Shown: positions 50,589 through 59,799, counted from the stretch's first letter. The stretch: DNA of 64,000 nt from Gluconacetobacter aggeris (GCF_014174395.1 NZ_JABEQD010000015.1:1-64000); one strand, 5' to 3'. The notes: generated by a model not told the origin, from the letters alone. Made by a program: numbers and translations.

Positions 50589-52841
50589 ATGGCCGTCATC
50601 CGCCGCCAGATAGACGGCCCTCAGGACTTTCACGAGCAAGCGGGTGGCCTGTCCTATCGCGACACCCGACGCCTCTCTCAGCATGTCGGTGAACTTCTCA
50701 CTACCAGCTTTTCCGCCGTCGGCCTCGTCGCACTCGCGATCCTGACGGCCGTGGTGCCCGCCTTAACCACACTGACACTCCCGTTGGCGGCTGCATACGC
50801 CGCTTACGTCATGACAAGGCCGGTGACGCTTCCGCTGCGGCTGCCGGCGAATGCCGGGAGGAAGGATTACGGGAACCCGGTGCCCGACCCGAAAAGACCA
50901 GGTGTCGAGATTCCGGGCCCCCCTACCGGAGACTGGCTACTCGGCTGGGACGAAGTCACCGGCCAGCAAATCTGGCTGTCCGGCAATGACCTGACGATGC
51001 ATGGAGTTGCGCCAGGCGCAACCGGATCTGGCAAAACCCAACTGATTTATAGCCTGCTGTGCAATGCTCTGGCTCAAGGCACCGGCTTTACGATCGTCGA
51101 CGGCAAGGCGAGCAACAACCTCCCCTTTACCATCATGGCAATGGCCCGGCGCTGGGGCCAGGAGGCGAACGTCCGGATCATCAACCTGATGGTTTCCGGC
51201 GGAGATCGGCGCACAAATACCTGGAACATGTTTGCATCGGTCAATGCGGAGGGCATGACCGAACTGTTTCTTACGCTATTCGTTCCTGAAGAAAGCAAGG
51301 GTGGCGGCGGAAATTCAGACCATTTCCGCAACCGTGCTGAATCGCTCATCCGGGGCATGGCCTACGTCTTCGTGTGGGTCCGAGACAATCTCGGCGTTCC
51401 CATCACCGCAGAGACTGTCCGGACAATGTTCAGCGATATTGACCGGCTGCGCTTACTGTATAGCGAAAGGCGCTTCAGCTATTACGATGCGGATCAGGGC
51501 GTCGCGTGTGAGACCATACTCCCGGAACACTTCCCCACTTCGTTGCTCAACCCGGTAAGGGATTACGTCAGCGAGACAGGCGGCTTTTCGGACAAAAAAG
51601 ACGTCAGCGAGCAGGACAAGGTTCGGGAGCAGCACTCATACGTCGTCGGCGGATTCGGCAAGACGTTCACTCAGATGTCGTCGACTCTCGGCCATGTCTT
51701 CGGCTGTAATGTCGGTGACATCGACTTCCGCGACATAATATACAATCGGCGAATTCTCGTCGTTCTTCTGCCGTCTCTCGAAAATCATCCCGATACGAAC
51801 CGCGCGCTCGGCAAAGCAGTTATCACCGCTCTTCGGTACGCGCTCGCCGCCGCATTGGGTACGTCGATCGAGGGAGACTACGAGGACCTCGTTGCCAACC
51901 GACCATCCTCATCAAAAGTGCCGTATCCGATGGTCCTGGACGAAGTCGGACAGTTCGCGACCCGAGGTATCGATTCCATGATGGCACTCGGCCGAGAGTT
52001 GAATGTCTTCCTCCTCATCTCGTTCCAAGAGGTCGGCACGCTTTATGCGACCCTCGGTCGCGACTTTACCGTGCCCCTTCTGGGGAACCCGAAACTCAAG
52101 ATCCTCATGAACGTCGAGGACGCAGGTCCGACCCGGCAGTGGATCGAGGAATCCGGGGGCACAATGCCGGTCACGGTGCTCCCAGGTTACGACAACTCTT
52201 CCCCGTTGGGTCTCTACGCCGACCAGCAGCGCGCCGATATCCGGGAGGTAAAAAGGGTGTCGTGGAGCGACATCCAGAAACTGAGGCAGGGGCAGGCCAT
52301 CATCCTGTTCCGCGGACGACGCATCTATGCACGACTCTTCTATGCCGGCGTCCGCCCTGAGGGCGTCAACCGGGTTTTCCCGACGCTTCCCCCTGTGCCT
52401 GAGCGCCTCGTCTCGTCTTCATCTCCGGTAGTAGAGAGCGTTGCCCGTCACCTTGCGGCAGGGGCGGATCTTGTCGAACCGGACCGCCTGCCGGGACTCA
52501 CCGGCGGTCTCAGGGCGTTGTATTCGCGCCTGGCCATCATCGTCGGCGAGGATGCATCACCTCTTCAGGACGCGGAAGACCTGCTCACACTCAACGGGGA
52601 GGAAATCAGACCTGCTCCAGACCCATTTGCGGGGCTATTCCGAAATCTGATCCAACCGGCGGAGCAAACGCCGGAGACGAAGGAGCCGCTCGATCGTTCG
52701 GTCGACCAGGCGCTCTGCGACGAACTGGTCGCTTTTGAAATGGCCATGGGAGCGTCGGAGGCGACGGCGAAAGGCAGGATCGTCCACGCGCTCAACCTTC
52801 ACGCGCGAGTTACGCACAAGCACCGCTCAGGCGCCGCATGA
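50589..52841 (+). CDS. trbC: TrbC (DotL/IcmO) type IV coupling ATPase
   Basis: 750 residues, the usual size. Two N-terminal spans (FSAVGLVALAILTAVVPALTTLTL, AAAYAAYVMTRPVTL), then Walker A GATGSGKTQLIYSLL near residue 142 and Walker B PMVLDEVGQFATRG near 447. Also FLLISFQEVGTLYATLG and the ETLPGLDNSSPL-like VLPGYDNSSPLGLY block. The C-terminal tail is extended, as in DotL, where it binds adaptors. It brings the relaxase-DNA complex to the channel. In IncI plasmids the homologue is TrbC. Overlaps the following small gene. Confidence 0.94.
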   Translation: MAVIRRQIDGPQDFHEQAGGLSYRDTRRLSQHVGELLTTSFSAVGLVALAILTAVVPALTTLTLPLAAAYAAYVMTRPVTLPLRLPANAGRKDYGNPVPDPKRPGVEIPGPPTGDWLLGWDEVTGQQIWLSGNDLTMHGVAPGATGSGKTQLIYSLLCNALAQGTGFTIVDGKASNNLPFTIMAMARRWGQEANVRIINLMVSGGDRRTNTWNMFASVNAEGMTELFLTLFVPEESKGGGGNSDHFRNRAESLIRGMAYVFVWVRDNLGVPITAETVRTMFSDIDRLRLLYSERRFSYYDADQGVACETILPEHFPTSLLNPVRDYVSETGGFSDKKDVSEQDKVREQHSYVVGGFGKTFTQMSSTLGHVFGCNVGDIDFRDIIYNRRILVVLLPSLENHPDTNRALGKAVITALRYALAAALGTSIEGDYEDLVANRPSSSKVPYPMVLDEVGQFATRGIDSMMALGRELNVFLLISFQEVGTLYATLGRDFTVPLLGNPKLKILMNVEDAGPTRQWIEESGGTMPVTVLPGYDNSSPLGLYADQQRADIREVKRVSWSDIQKLRQGQAIILFRGRRIYARLFYAGVRPEGVNRVFPTLPPVPERLVSSSSPVVESVARHLAAGADLVEPDRLPGLTGGLRALYSRLAIIVGEDASPLQDAEDLLTLNGEEIRPAPDPFAGLFRNLIQPAEQTPETKEPLDRSVDQALCDELVAFEMAMGASEATAKGRIVHALNLHARVTHKHRSGAA

Positions 52842-53092
52842 AGGAGGATGTGGATCGCGTCGCAGAACTTCGGCGAATGCTGCGAGGCTATCGCAAGATG
52901 ACGGCGGCGCTCCGCCGCCGGCTGCGCGCCTTCGGCTTCGACGTGGTGGAAACCAAAAAGCACGTTCGTCTACTCCCGATGGAGAATCCGAAGGCAGTGA
53001 TCATCATCCCGTCTTCGGCCAGCGACAGTCGAGGCGGCAGAAACGCCGCCAGTGTCGTCGCCCGGAGATTGCGTTCGTCAGGTCACTCATAG
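52838..53092 (+). CDS. Small basic protein after trbC
   Basis: 84 residues from ATG 52838 (ATGA overlap). A helical, basic first half (LRRMLRGYRKMTAALRRRLRAFGFDV) is followed by a strand and PSSASDSRGGRNAASVVARRL. The KKHVRLLP and PSSASDSRGG-like order resembles HicA-type double-stranded-RNA-binding folds (G-x-K-H, then S-D-x-R), but the match is loose. It may simply be a nucleic-acid-binding accessory of transfer. It is the last gene of this operon; a convergent gene ends 18 bp away. Confidence 0.55.
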   Translation: MKEDVDRVAELRRMLRGYRKMTAALRRRLRAFGFDVVETKKHVRLLPMENPKAVIIIPSSASDSRGGRNAASVVARRLRSSGHS

Positions 53093-53109
53093 CGGCCCGG
53101 CCGGCGCAT

Positions 53110-53831
53110 TCAGCGCCAGTCGTAGCGCGCTTCGATAATGCCGGCATCGCCCGTGAACACATGCCGCTCCAATGAGAACATGCCGTTGGGAATCACGAGC
53201 GAAAACCGATCTCCCCAGTCCAAGGTGGGGACAGGAATGTTGCAATACCCGTGAACGCACCAGAGGTCCTGCGCGAGCTGCGCCACGCCGGTTTTCATGA
53301 ACAGGACCGGATATGCCTTCCCCAGGGCGGCCGTGGTGTCCCGGACCCAGAAGAGCGGAGGAACCTCAGGCGTCCGCACGGCGACAGCCGCCGGCAGCGG
53401 GGTGCGCACCAGCAGTTGCCCATTGTGGGAATGCTGGCCCCCACCACTTCAATATTGATGGGCGCAACGGGAAGGTCTGGGTAAGGGAAACGCCCGGCGA
53501 ACAGATCACGGCCGCCCATAGCCTCGTCGGCGTAGACCATACCGTTCAAGTTGGCGTCTCCGGAACAGTAGGCATAAGCTTCAGAAGCAGCCGCCGTCAC
53601 TAGGTCCTGGGCGTGGGCAGGATCGGTAAGGCATTCCCCGACTTTCTGATTCACGTCTGCGCGCAGGACGAATTCGAGGTTCTCTCGGTTCAGAAGCGAG
53701 ACGCCACGCGATTCAATCACCTCGGTTTTGCATGCGGCAACGCCGACTGAGCGGACCCGAAGCCAGAAGAGCCATGTTGCGAGTTCGTGCACGTCAGCCG
53801 GTGAGAATACCTGGTTACGTCCTTCAGCCAA
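53110..53831 (-). pseudogene. Frameshifted hypothetical gene upstream of nothing recognisable
   Basis: Starts at TTG 53831 after AAGGGAGCGG. The first frame codes to about 53425 (NLEFVLRADVNQKVGECL, AMGGRDLFAGRFPYPDLPVAPINIEVVG). The coherent protein then continues in another frame (GQLLVRTPLPAAVAVRTPEV, PPLFWVRDTT, then DRFSLVIPNGMFSLERHVF) to a stop at 53110. Joined, it would be about 240 residues with no membrane segment. A one-base change near the C5 run at 53436-53450 would explain it, either mutation or sequencing error. Family not recognised. It follows the relaxase gene on the same strand, 34 bp downstream of the relaxase stop. Confidence 0.55.
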
Positions 53832-53864
53832 TGTTCCGCTCCCTTCGCTGGACCTCGTGAGAGC

Positions 53865-56800
53865 CTAAAGGTCGCGGTCGGCCGATGGAACCCTGGAGGC
53901 GGCCCCCCTATCGCGGTCCGGATGTGAGTGCGCCGGCGAAGGCGGCGGGGGAGCGTTGTTCGGGCCACGGTGTGCGGATCGAAGCGGCCTCTCGTTCAAT
54001 CGGCGAGCGGCGTCCAGAGCCGCCTGGGTGGCGAAGCCAGCCTTCCGTAGCTTTCGACTGACGTCATCCCACTGCTCGGGTTTGATCCCGTGAACCGGAC
54101 GCTCGTCAATCTCGCGTCTGATCTGGCGCCCAGGTTCCTGCCCACGCTGTTGCGCGCGTTCGTTCTCATGGGACTGCCGGATCCAGCGCGCCGTCTGCTC
54201 ATCGGCTGCCAGATCAGCCTTTGCCAGATCGACGGCGAGGGACTTGTATGGGTGGCGTCCCATATCCGCGGCCAGACGGGTATAAAGGTCTTCCGTCGTG
54301 ATGGGGCGAATATCACCAAGCGGTCGGGCCCATGTTTCGGCTTCCCTCAGAGCACCTTCCGCGACCACGGTCCAGCACGCATAGACGTGCCGACTTTCGC
54401 CCACATAGGTGGTAAAGCCTGTGACCCCGGCCGACCCGCGCGGCATCGCGTTTACGTGCTCGTCCGAGGTGATCCCCTGTGCGGAATCGTGGGTCATCGC
54501 GTGGCCAAAGCCAAGGCGCAGCCGCCCGGACTCCTTATCGGCCAGGCGGGACCACGGCACCAATCCCACCCGTCCCTTGGCGTTCTCCAACACGATCCCC
54601 TCGTCTGACCATCCCTTGACCGTCACGAAGTCACCATTGGATCCTAACTCACGCCACCTCGCGCCTCGATGCGTCGCGACCTGTGCGTGCGTTCTGCTGA
54701 AGAGGCGGAGCCGGTCACCTACAGAAATTGGCAGATCGTATATCTCGCCGCGCTGATCGATAGCCGCCCTGACGATCTCCTCGCGGCCAATCTCACCTCG
54801 CGCACGCAACCTCTCGCGAACAGCACGGCTCAAATCCATGACGTCCTCGTTTGTCGGCGCGGACATGGTGATACCGCGCGTCATACCGGCCTGAATGAGG
54901 ATATCCCGGCGGCGCAAGTAGAGGTCCGCGATATGCGCGACGACCTGGTCATGATCGCCGCCGACCAGGCGTATCGTGCCGTCCTCGCGCTTCATGTCGA
55001 TTGCCGCCCGCGCGCGAGCGGTGTCAGCCTGCCGCTGTTCATCCTCTGTCTTGGACAAGTCCCGACCCGAGGACCGGAAATGCCCGGCGATCTCGCGCCC
55101 CCGAGCGGACTTCTGGCGCACCGTACTAAGCAGTTCCGCCCGAGCTTCCGCTGGCAGAACGCGCATCATGAGTTCGACTCCGTCGCCGGCCTCGATGGCC
55201 TGGCCCTGCTCGCGATCGCCCAGCATACGCAGCGCGAAGCCCTGCTCCTGTTGAAACTCCAGGAGTTGCAGGTGCTGCCGGGGCGATACCTGGCTCACTT
55301 CATCGATCACCAGAACGCTATCTTTTCCGAGGACCAGTTCGCCCGAGGCCATCCGCTTGAGCAACGGGGAAAGCGCGTAGCACTCAGTGATCCCGGCGTC
55401 CTTCAGGGCCTCGGCCTGCCGCCACGCAATGGCAGTTCCAACGACGCGACGGCCGTCCGAATGCCATGCGTCGACGAGAGGACGCAGAAGCGTCGTTTTG
55501 CCGGCACCTGCCACGCCCGTCAGAAAGGCGAGCCCTCCGGCCAGACCCAGACATCTTATCGCAGCAAGCTGGGCCCGGCCGTGCTCGGGCTCCCGATCGA
55601 AATCGAGCCCAGATCGCTCGATCGCGGCCGCGAGGGCTGCTTCGGAGAGCGCGCCAGCCCGCGTCCTCGATGAGACCGCAGCGAGCCGCGCCATTTCCTT
55701 CTCCACCCGGAGCTGCTCCGTCGTGGCGACACGGACACGCCCTTCCTGCTCTTCTTTGATGAAAGCAACGTGCTTCCCGTCGATCTGGATGCCCCGTGCC
55801 TCGATCAAGTCCGCCACCCGCTCGACGTCCTCAGGTTCACGAATGCCTGCTGCGATGAGCCCGTGTGCGGCATGGGTACGAAAAGCGTCGCGGTCGATCA
55901 CCGCCGCGGTCGCAAATTCTTTGGCGAGCAAGTCCGCCGCAATGCCATATGCCATGTCGAAGCGCTGTGCGTCGCTCCGTTCTCCGTAAGCGGCGTCTGT
56001 CAGCACAGTCTCATGGTGCCACCCGATCTCGGTCGCCTGCTCGCGCCAGATCTCGCGATCGTTCGATCCGTCGTATTTTTTCGAGCGATAGGCGAGATTT
56101 GCCGTGTGGAGGATGGAGAATTTCTGCGCGGCGCTCATCTCATTCCAGTCGAGCCCCTGGCGCTTCGCGTACGCTTTCGCCATCTGCGACGCCTGCTTGT
56201 TGCGCTTTGAGAAGAGCTCCTTCGCCTCCTGGGGAATACCGTCGATGACGATCGCCCGTCCCTTCTTGTCCACGCTCACCTGGATGCCAAGACCCCGCAA
56301 CTCCCGCGCCAGTTCGGCCTGGAAATAGGCGCCGAACATGAACGAGGTCGTCTTCGTGATCCGCGCGCTATCGAGGGAGCCCAGATGTCCGCTCTCGGTC
56401 GCAACGGCGTTGAGCATGATGTTGTGGATATGCGCTTGCGGGTCTCCCGGCACAGGGATCTCCACTGCCGCAGTTGCGCCGTTCGGGCCGTCCTGGATCT
56501 TCATGGCTGGTCGGGCCGTATAATGGCGAAAGGAGACCCAGGCGACTTCACCTGCCTCCACATAGGACATTCCACCTTTGCCGCGTCGGGCAACGCCGAC
56601 TTCCTTGGCAATGAATGCCATAGCCCGGTCATTCGCCTTGTGGATCGCCAGCCAGATCAGAGCCTGCTCTGCCTTGGTGGCAGCGAACTCAGCCGCCAGC
56701 GTGACAGACTTATCGGGGGACGCGGTGAAATCGAAACCCGAGATGGTTCTCGTTGCATGAGCGCCCGCCCACTCCGCGCCGGTGTCTGCCCTCTTGCATT

Positions 56801-57065
56801 CGAACAGACGGGCCAATGCTTCATCCGTTGGGATCTTCCCAACGTCGATCCCAAGGGCGTCAGTGATCCTGGTTCCAAGATTCGGCCCCCAGGCGCCCTT
56901 TCCGTCCCGACCGGTGTAATAGGTATTCAGGCGATCTCCTGACTCCACATCGCTCCGGTCCCTTTCGAACCGTACGTCCTTGCCCGGCTCGAGCTGATGC
57001 TCACGGAGATAGGCAACAATGAGCTTGCCGGCACCTGCCGCCGTCAGTTTCCGATAGGTAATCAT
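53865..57065 (-). CDS. traA: MobF-family relaxase (TraA/TrwC type) with helicase domain
   Basis: 1066 residues. Relaxase domain: tyrosines 49-50 in RLNTYYTGRDGKG are the catalytic pair; the metal-binding histidines lie in FRHYTARP (181) and DPQAHIHNIM (212, 214). A linker follows, then a RecD-like helicase with Walker A GVAGAGKTTLL at 517-527, Walker B SVLVIDEVSQVSP, and the LSTVRQ and AQGITSDE motifs. The C-terminus is Pro/Arg-rich. It would nick oriT, stay bound to the DNA 5' end and unwind it for transfer by TrbC. IncI plasmids use a different relaxase (MobP), so this pairs a MobF relaxase with a type IVB channel. The start overlaps the small gene upstream (ATGA). Confidence 0.94.
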   Translation of the reverse strand: MITYRKLTAAGAGKLIVAYLREHQLEPGKDVRFERDRSDVESGDRLNTYYTGRDGKGAWGPNLGTRITDALGIDVGKIPTDEALARLFECKRADTGAEWAGAHATRTISGFDFTASPDKSVTLAAEFAATKAEQALIWLAIHKANDRAMAFIAKEVGVARRGKGGMSYVEAGEVAWVSFRHYTARPAMKIQDGPNGATAAVEIPVPGDPQAHIHNIMLNAVATESGHLGSLDSARITKTTSFMFGAYFQAELARELRGLGIQVSVDKKGRAIVIDGIPQEAKELFSKRNKQASQMAKAYAKRQGLDWNEMSAAQKFSILHTANLAYRSKKYDGSNDREIWREQATEIGWHHETVLTDAAYGERSDAQRFDMAYGIAADLLAKEFATAAVIDRDAFRTHAAHGLIAAGIREPEDVERVADLIEARGIQIDGKHVAFIKEEQEGRVRVATTEQLRVEKEMARLAAVSSRTRAGALSEAALAAAIERSGLDFDREPEHGRAQLAAIRCLGLAGGLAFLTGVAGAGKTTLLRPLVDAWHSDGRRVVGTAIAWRQAEALKDAGITECYALSPLLKRMASGELVLGKDSVLVIDEVSQVSPRQHLQLLEFQQEQGFALRMLGDREQGQAIEAGDGVELMMRVLPAEARAELLSTVRQKSARGREIAGHFRSSGRDLSKTEDEQRQADTARARAAIDMKREDGTIRLVGGDHDQVVAHIADLYLRRRDILIQAGMTRGITMSAPTNEDVMDLSRAVRERLRARGEIGREEIVRAAIDQRGEIYDLPISVGDRLRLFSRTHAQVATHRGARWRELGSNGDFVTVKGWSDEGIVLENAKGRVGLVPWSRLADKESGRLRLGFGHAMTHDSAQGITSDEHVNAMPRGSAGVTGFTTYVGESRHVYACWTVVAEGALREAETWARPLGDIRPITTEDLYTRLAADMGRHPYKSLAVDLAKADLAADEQTARWIRQSHENERAQQRGQEPGRQIRREIDERPVHGIKPEQWDDVSRKLRKAGFATQAALDAARRLNERPLRSAHRGPNNAPPPPSPAHSHPDRDRGAASRVPSADRDL

Positions 57066-57334
57066 CAGGCCGGCCCGTCTTTTTCCGCAGCCGCCGAGAT
57101 GCGATTGACCTGTTCGGTCAACGCGTCCAAGGCAGTTGTCTGCCGGTCCAGCGCTTCGGCAATCCTCCCCAGGATGTCCCGCAGCGTAGGTTCGTCACGG
57201 GTCTCAGGCGGGCTCACCATCTGGTGGATCTCGGCCAGAATCTGACCGTGGTGCTGCAGCACCGCGATGATGTGGAGTTGACCTCGGGATAGGGAGGTAA
57301 GAGGTTCGGGAGTTTGCGGAATACCGTCTGTCAC
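57065..57334 (-). CDS. Small oriT-proximal accessory protein
   Basis: 89 residues from GTG 57334; its stop overlaps the relaxase start. Mostly helical: GQLHIIAVLQHHGQILAEIHQMV and then LRDILGRIAEALDRQTTALDALTEQVNRIS, which could form a coiled coil. Cotranscribed with the relaxase and next to the presumed oriT, it fits a relaxosome accessory role, like the small DNA-binding partners (TrwA/MobC type), though no ribbon-helix-helix motif is evident. Family not recognised. Confidence 0.6.
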   Translation of the reverse strand: MTDGIPQTPEPLTSLSRGQLHIIAVLQHHGQILAEIHQMVSPPETRDEPTLRDILGRIAEALDRQTTALDALTEQVNRISAAAEKDGPA

Positions 57335-57516
57335 GTAACGCGCCCCAAGCGGTGGATGATGCCGCTATTGTCCGGAGCATCTTTGTGACTGCGGCCCGGC
57401 CGGTGCCATGTTGCTAAGGATGCGCCCAGGGGCGCGTCACAGTCGCAATCGACGCGTCGGACCGGCTATTTGATTCGCCATCCTGCCGGCGCCGAGAAGT
57501 GATATGGGCGGGGCAC
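57335..57516. other. Candidate origin of transfer region
   Basis: This 182-bp gap lies directly upstream of the relaxase operon, the usual place for a MobF oriT. It contains TATTGTC (57366-57372) followed by AGC, shared with the nic region of R388-type oriT (TATTGTCT/ATAGCC), and a GCGCCC-AG-GGGCGC hairpin (57423-57436). A motif copy on the minus strand (57381-57392) is also here. The exact nic site is not established. Confidence 0.45.
57381..57392 (-). promoter_or_regulatory. Plasmid-wide motif copy before the relaxase operon
   Basis: Minus strand reads GCAGTCACAAAG, 47 nt before the GTG of the small accessory gene, so it would drive or control relaxase expression. Confidence 0.45.
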
Positions 57517-57942
57517 TCACGAAGGCGAGCGATCACCTCGGCTCGGGCGTGCCATTTGGCCTTCTGGCGACGGCTCCGCATCAGCGATACCTTTCACCGC
57601 AGCAAGTACAATGGGGTGGAGTCTCGCCGGAATCCTTCTCATGAGAGCCAGCATCCGAATTTCGGCTGCGCTCTGCGCATAGCCAAGATGCTCCGGCTCA
57701 TGCCCGGTCATAAGCCACTCTGGCGACGTGCCCAGCACCTCGGCAAGCGCTTCAATCTTCTCCTGCTTCGGAGCGGCGCGACCAGTCTCGTATTGCGAAA
57801 CCGCCCCGCTACTGAGGCCAAGCGCCCGGCTGACTTCGGCAACAGTAAGGCCTAGCGCATCCCGTCTCTCGCGGATCCGAGTGCCGATCTCCCGGGCCAT
57901 GTCGCTGCGTGGGCGCCGGCTATGCAGATGGGTGTGGTTCAT
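57517..57942 (-). CDS. XRE-family transcriptional regulator
   Basis: 141 residues from ATG 57942; ATG 57900 (MAREIGTRIRERRDAL) is a plausible alternative giving 127. The helix-turn-helix is textbook: LGLTVAEVSRALGLSSGAVSQYETGRAAPKQEKIEALAEVLG, followed by SPEWLMTG, common in XRE/Cro-CI repressors of plasmids and phages. The C-terminal part is short with no peptidase or ligand domain. Its position beside oriT and the relaxase operon suggests control of transfer genes or a remnant immunity repressor. Confidence 0.85.
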   Translation of the reverse strand: MNHTHLHSRRPRSDMAREIGTRIRERRDALGLTVAEVSRALGLSSGAVSQYETGRAAPKQEKIEALAEVLGTSPEWLMTGHEPEHLGYAQSAAEIRMLALMRRIPARLHPIVLAAVKGIADAEPSPEGQMARPSRGDRSPS

Positions 57943-58270
57943 GCGCGATTTTCGCCCGGCCGACGCGAGCCGTAAAGCCTTCGGCGGCGAGCGGCATTGG
58001 CACCATATCCAAGAACGCGCGGTCCTTCTGACGCTGCCCTTCCGCACGCGGCGACAGCATCAACACGGTTCCATGCACAATCGAATCATCGAGATTCAAG
58101 CTCGTGAGCGGGTCACATCTATAACAGATTTTCCCTAACGCGGCCGTTTCATACGTTAGCCCCGCGCGCTGCTACAAAGGACCCTTTGAATAGACTCGCT
58201 GAACCACCGCAAGTCTCTCTCAAAGCGTAGCAGAAAGAAATATTCTCGGAAGGATGTGAAAAATACTGGC

Positions 58271-58438
58271 TCAGTAGCGAGTCTGCTCAGCTACTGAGCC
58301 TACTTGATAATTTTCATGACTCTCAGCATACCTTAGCTGCTCCGCAGAAAAAACGGGCGTTTCCTGCCGCCTTTTTCTGAGCCTCTCCAACGCCTGCTCA
58401 TATATAAACCGATCGACACCATCAAATCTGATTGACAT
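58271..58438 (-). CDS. Small protein in the AT-rich island
   Basis: 55 residues from ATG 58438 (MSIRFDGVDR), just 24 bases after the upstream gene. Charged and helical: IYEQALERLRKRRQETPVFSAEQLRYAES. No membrane segment. It shares the low-GC composition of its neighbour and is probably cotranscribed with it; the pair could be a small effector-regulator unit, but nothing identifies it. Bases 57943-58270 hold no other gene I can support. Confidence 0.45.
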   Translation of the reverse strand: MSIRFDGVDRFIYEQALERLRKRRQETPVFSAEQLRYAESHENYQVGSVAEQTRY

Positions 58439-58462
58439 TTTGTCACCCAAAAGGTTTCGAAC

Positions 58463-58999
58463 TCATATAATCTCTTTTTTCATACGTAGACCCTTTGGAG
58501 CGCTCGCGTCAATGGAAAATCCAATATTGGTATAGTATGGCACAACAGCAGGCAATGGACTCTCCAAATAAACTACACGCTTGTCAGTCAGGAAGCCAAA
58601 ATTGTTAAACACCTCTACAGATATGGGTGCTACGTTTCCTTTTATAGGGTTTATACTACCAGGAGCCCCCTGAATAAATTCAATTGTGACGTTTGAATTT
58701 TCTGCATTCTTTCCTCTGGATGCCTTTCCAATAGCCATTCCGCACAAATCTGCTCCGTGCCAAATAGCCACGTCAATTTTTCTAATATATTTACTATAGT
58801 GCTCATTTATATAGAACCAGTTAAAAACTCGCGGCCTATTCTCTTCATATACCCATCGCTCGTTCGCATGTTTTATTGCGACTTGGTCGATTCCCACAAT
58901 TCTTATAGACGGGTACTTTGCTTTCCATTCTAGCTCTACCGCGTCTCTTGCGGCAACCAAAAAAGATCGGTACCTTATCTTGGCAGATTTAAAAGTCAT
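58463..58999 (-). CDS. Hypothetical protein, low-GC, possibly acetyltransferase-like
   Basis: 178 residues from ATG 58999 (MTFKSAKIRYRSFL); an upstream GTG-type start at 59011 would add four. The sequence is markedly richer in Lys, Ile, Asn and Tyr than the rest of the window. IDVAIWHGADLCGMAIGKASRG, VTIEFIQGAPGSINPIKGNV and the end YLESPLPAVVPYYTNIGF are reminiscent of GNAT acetyltransferases (a beta strand with an acetyl-CoA-like loop and the final YY-x-x-x-GF), but the match is weak. Flanked upstream by 400 bases of AT-rich DNA, it looks recently acquired. Confidence 0.55.
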   Translation of the reverse strand: MTFKSAKIRYRSFLVAARDAVELEWKAKYPSIRIVGIDQVAIKHANERWVYEENRPRVFNWFYINEHYSKYIRKIDVAIWHGADLCGMAIGKASRGKNAENSNVTIEFIQGAPGSINPIKGNVAPISVEVFNNFGFLTDKRVVYLESPLPAVVPYYTNIGFSIDASAPKGLRMKKEII

Positions 59000-59011
59000 T
59001 ACACGTCTCAC

Positions 59012-59403
59012 TCATTATTTTATTCGGTAATATTTATTATATTAATGTCTTTCTATGAATATTTGATCTATGCGCAATATAGTAATGCACTAGAACACTC
59101 ATATATTAGTAATTAGCAACCAATATCCAGCCCCCTTAGTCCAACACTCGCTCATACTACGTCGACACTTGTGCTAACCACGCCTCATCTGCTCCACGCC
59201 CGAGTTTACGACTCGAGCCCCCCGGCCAACTCCGCACATCCCAACAACCGGTGCTTCTGGCTCTTAACGCCCCCCTTCAGGCTCGATCAACCCCCGGCGC
59301 ACGACTGACGATGCGACCGCGCTTGTCATATCCTCTGTCAGGACAGCGGATCAAACTGCCACCGCAATCCGTTCCGGAGCGCTCGCTCTATTAGAGCAAA
59401 GTT
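59012..59403. other. AT-rich non-coding stretch
   Basis: The first 150 bases are strongly AT-rich; the rest returns to the GC level of the replicon. I find no convincing gene, repeat or terminator. It probably includes the promoter of the low-GC pair and the right boundary of that island. Confidence 0.4.
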
Positions 59404-59664
59404 TCAGCGAAGAGAGCGATTGCGGCCGGACACTGCGTTCCTTCCATGCTCAAGATCATGTCTGCAGGCCTCGGCCATGATCTCCGCGGGAAGCAGCCTC
59501 GGCATCAATTCCATGAGCGCTCGCCTCTTCTGAAAAGGGCCCACACTCACCTGAGCTTCGACTCTCTGTGCGGACGGCATATGCCGGGTTCTGGCCTCCA
59601 GCCGGACGATGGAGAATTCAAGGCCAGCCGGTGTCACCGTGGGATGGTCTTTGGTCGTATGCAT
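59404..59664 (-). CDS. Possible hypothetical protein
   Basis: 86 residues from ATG 59664 (MHTTKDHPTV). Polar, with ALMELMPRLLPAEIMAEACRHDLEHGR as a helical C-terminal half. No membrane segment, no clear ribosome site. GC composition fits the replicon. Evidence is only an open frame in an otherwise empty stretch. Confidence 0.35.
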   Translation of the reverse strand: MHTTKDHPTVTPAGLEFSIVRLEARTRHMPSAQRVEAQVSVGPFQKRRALMELMPRLLPAEIMAEACRHDLEHGRNAVSGRNRSLR

Positions 59665-59768
59665 CGGTGCGCCCGAGCGCGGTGGTCACGACGCGTGCGC
59701 GCGCCCAGCTTGGTAACATACGGCGTCCGCTGCAGGATCAACGATCCGAGTCTTCCCGAACGCCCTTT

Positions 59769-59799
59769 GGCCCCGCAGGGGCCGCACCCGAAAGGGTGC
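59769..59799. other. Two abutting perfect hairpins
   Basis: ggcccc-gca-ggggcc (59769-59783) is followed without gap by gcaccc-gaaa-gggtgc (59784-59799), the second with a GNRA tetraloop. There is no T run, so simple termination is unlikely. It may be part of a structured leader in the 285-bp gap before the 59950 gene, in which I see nothing else. Confidence 0.4.
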
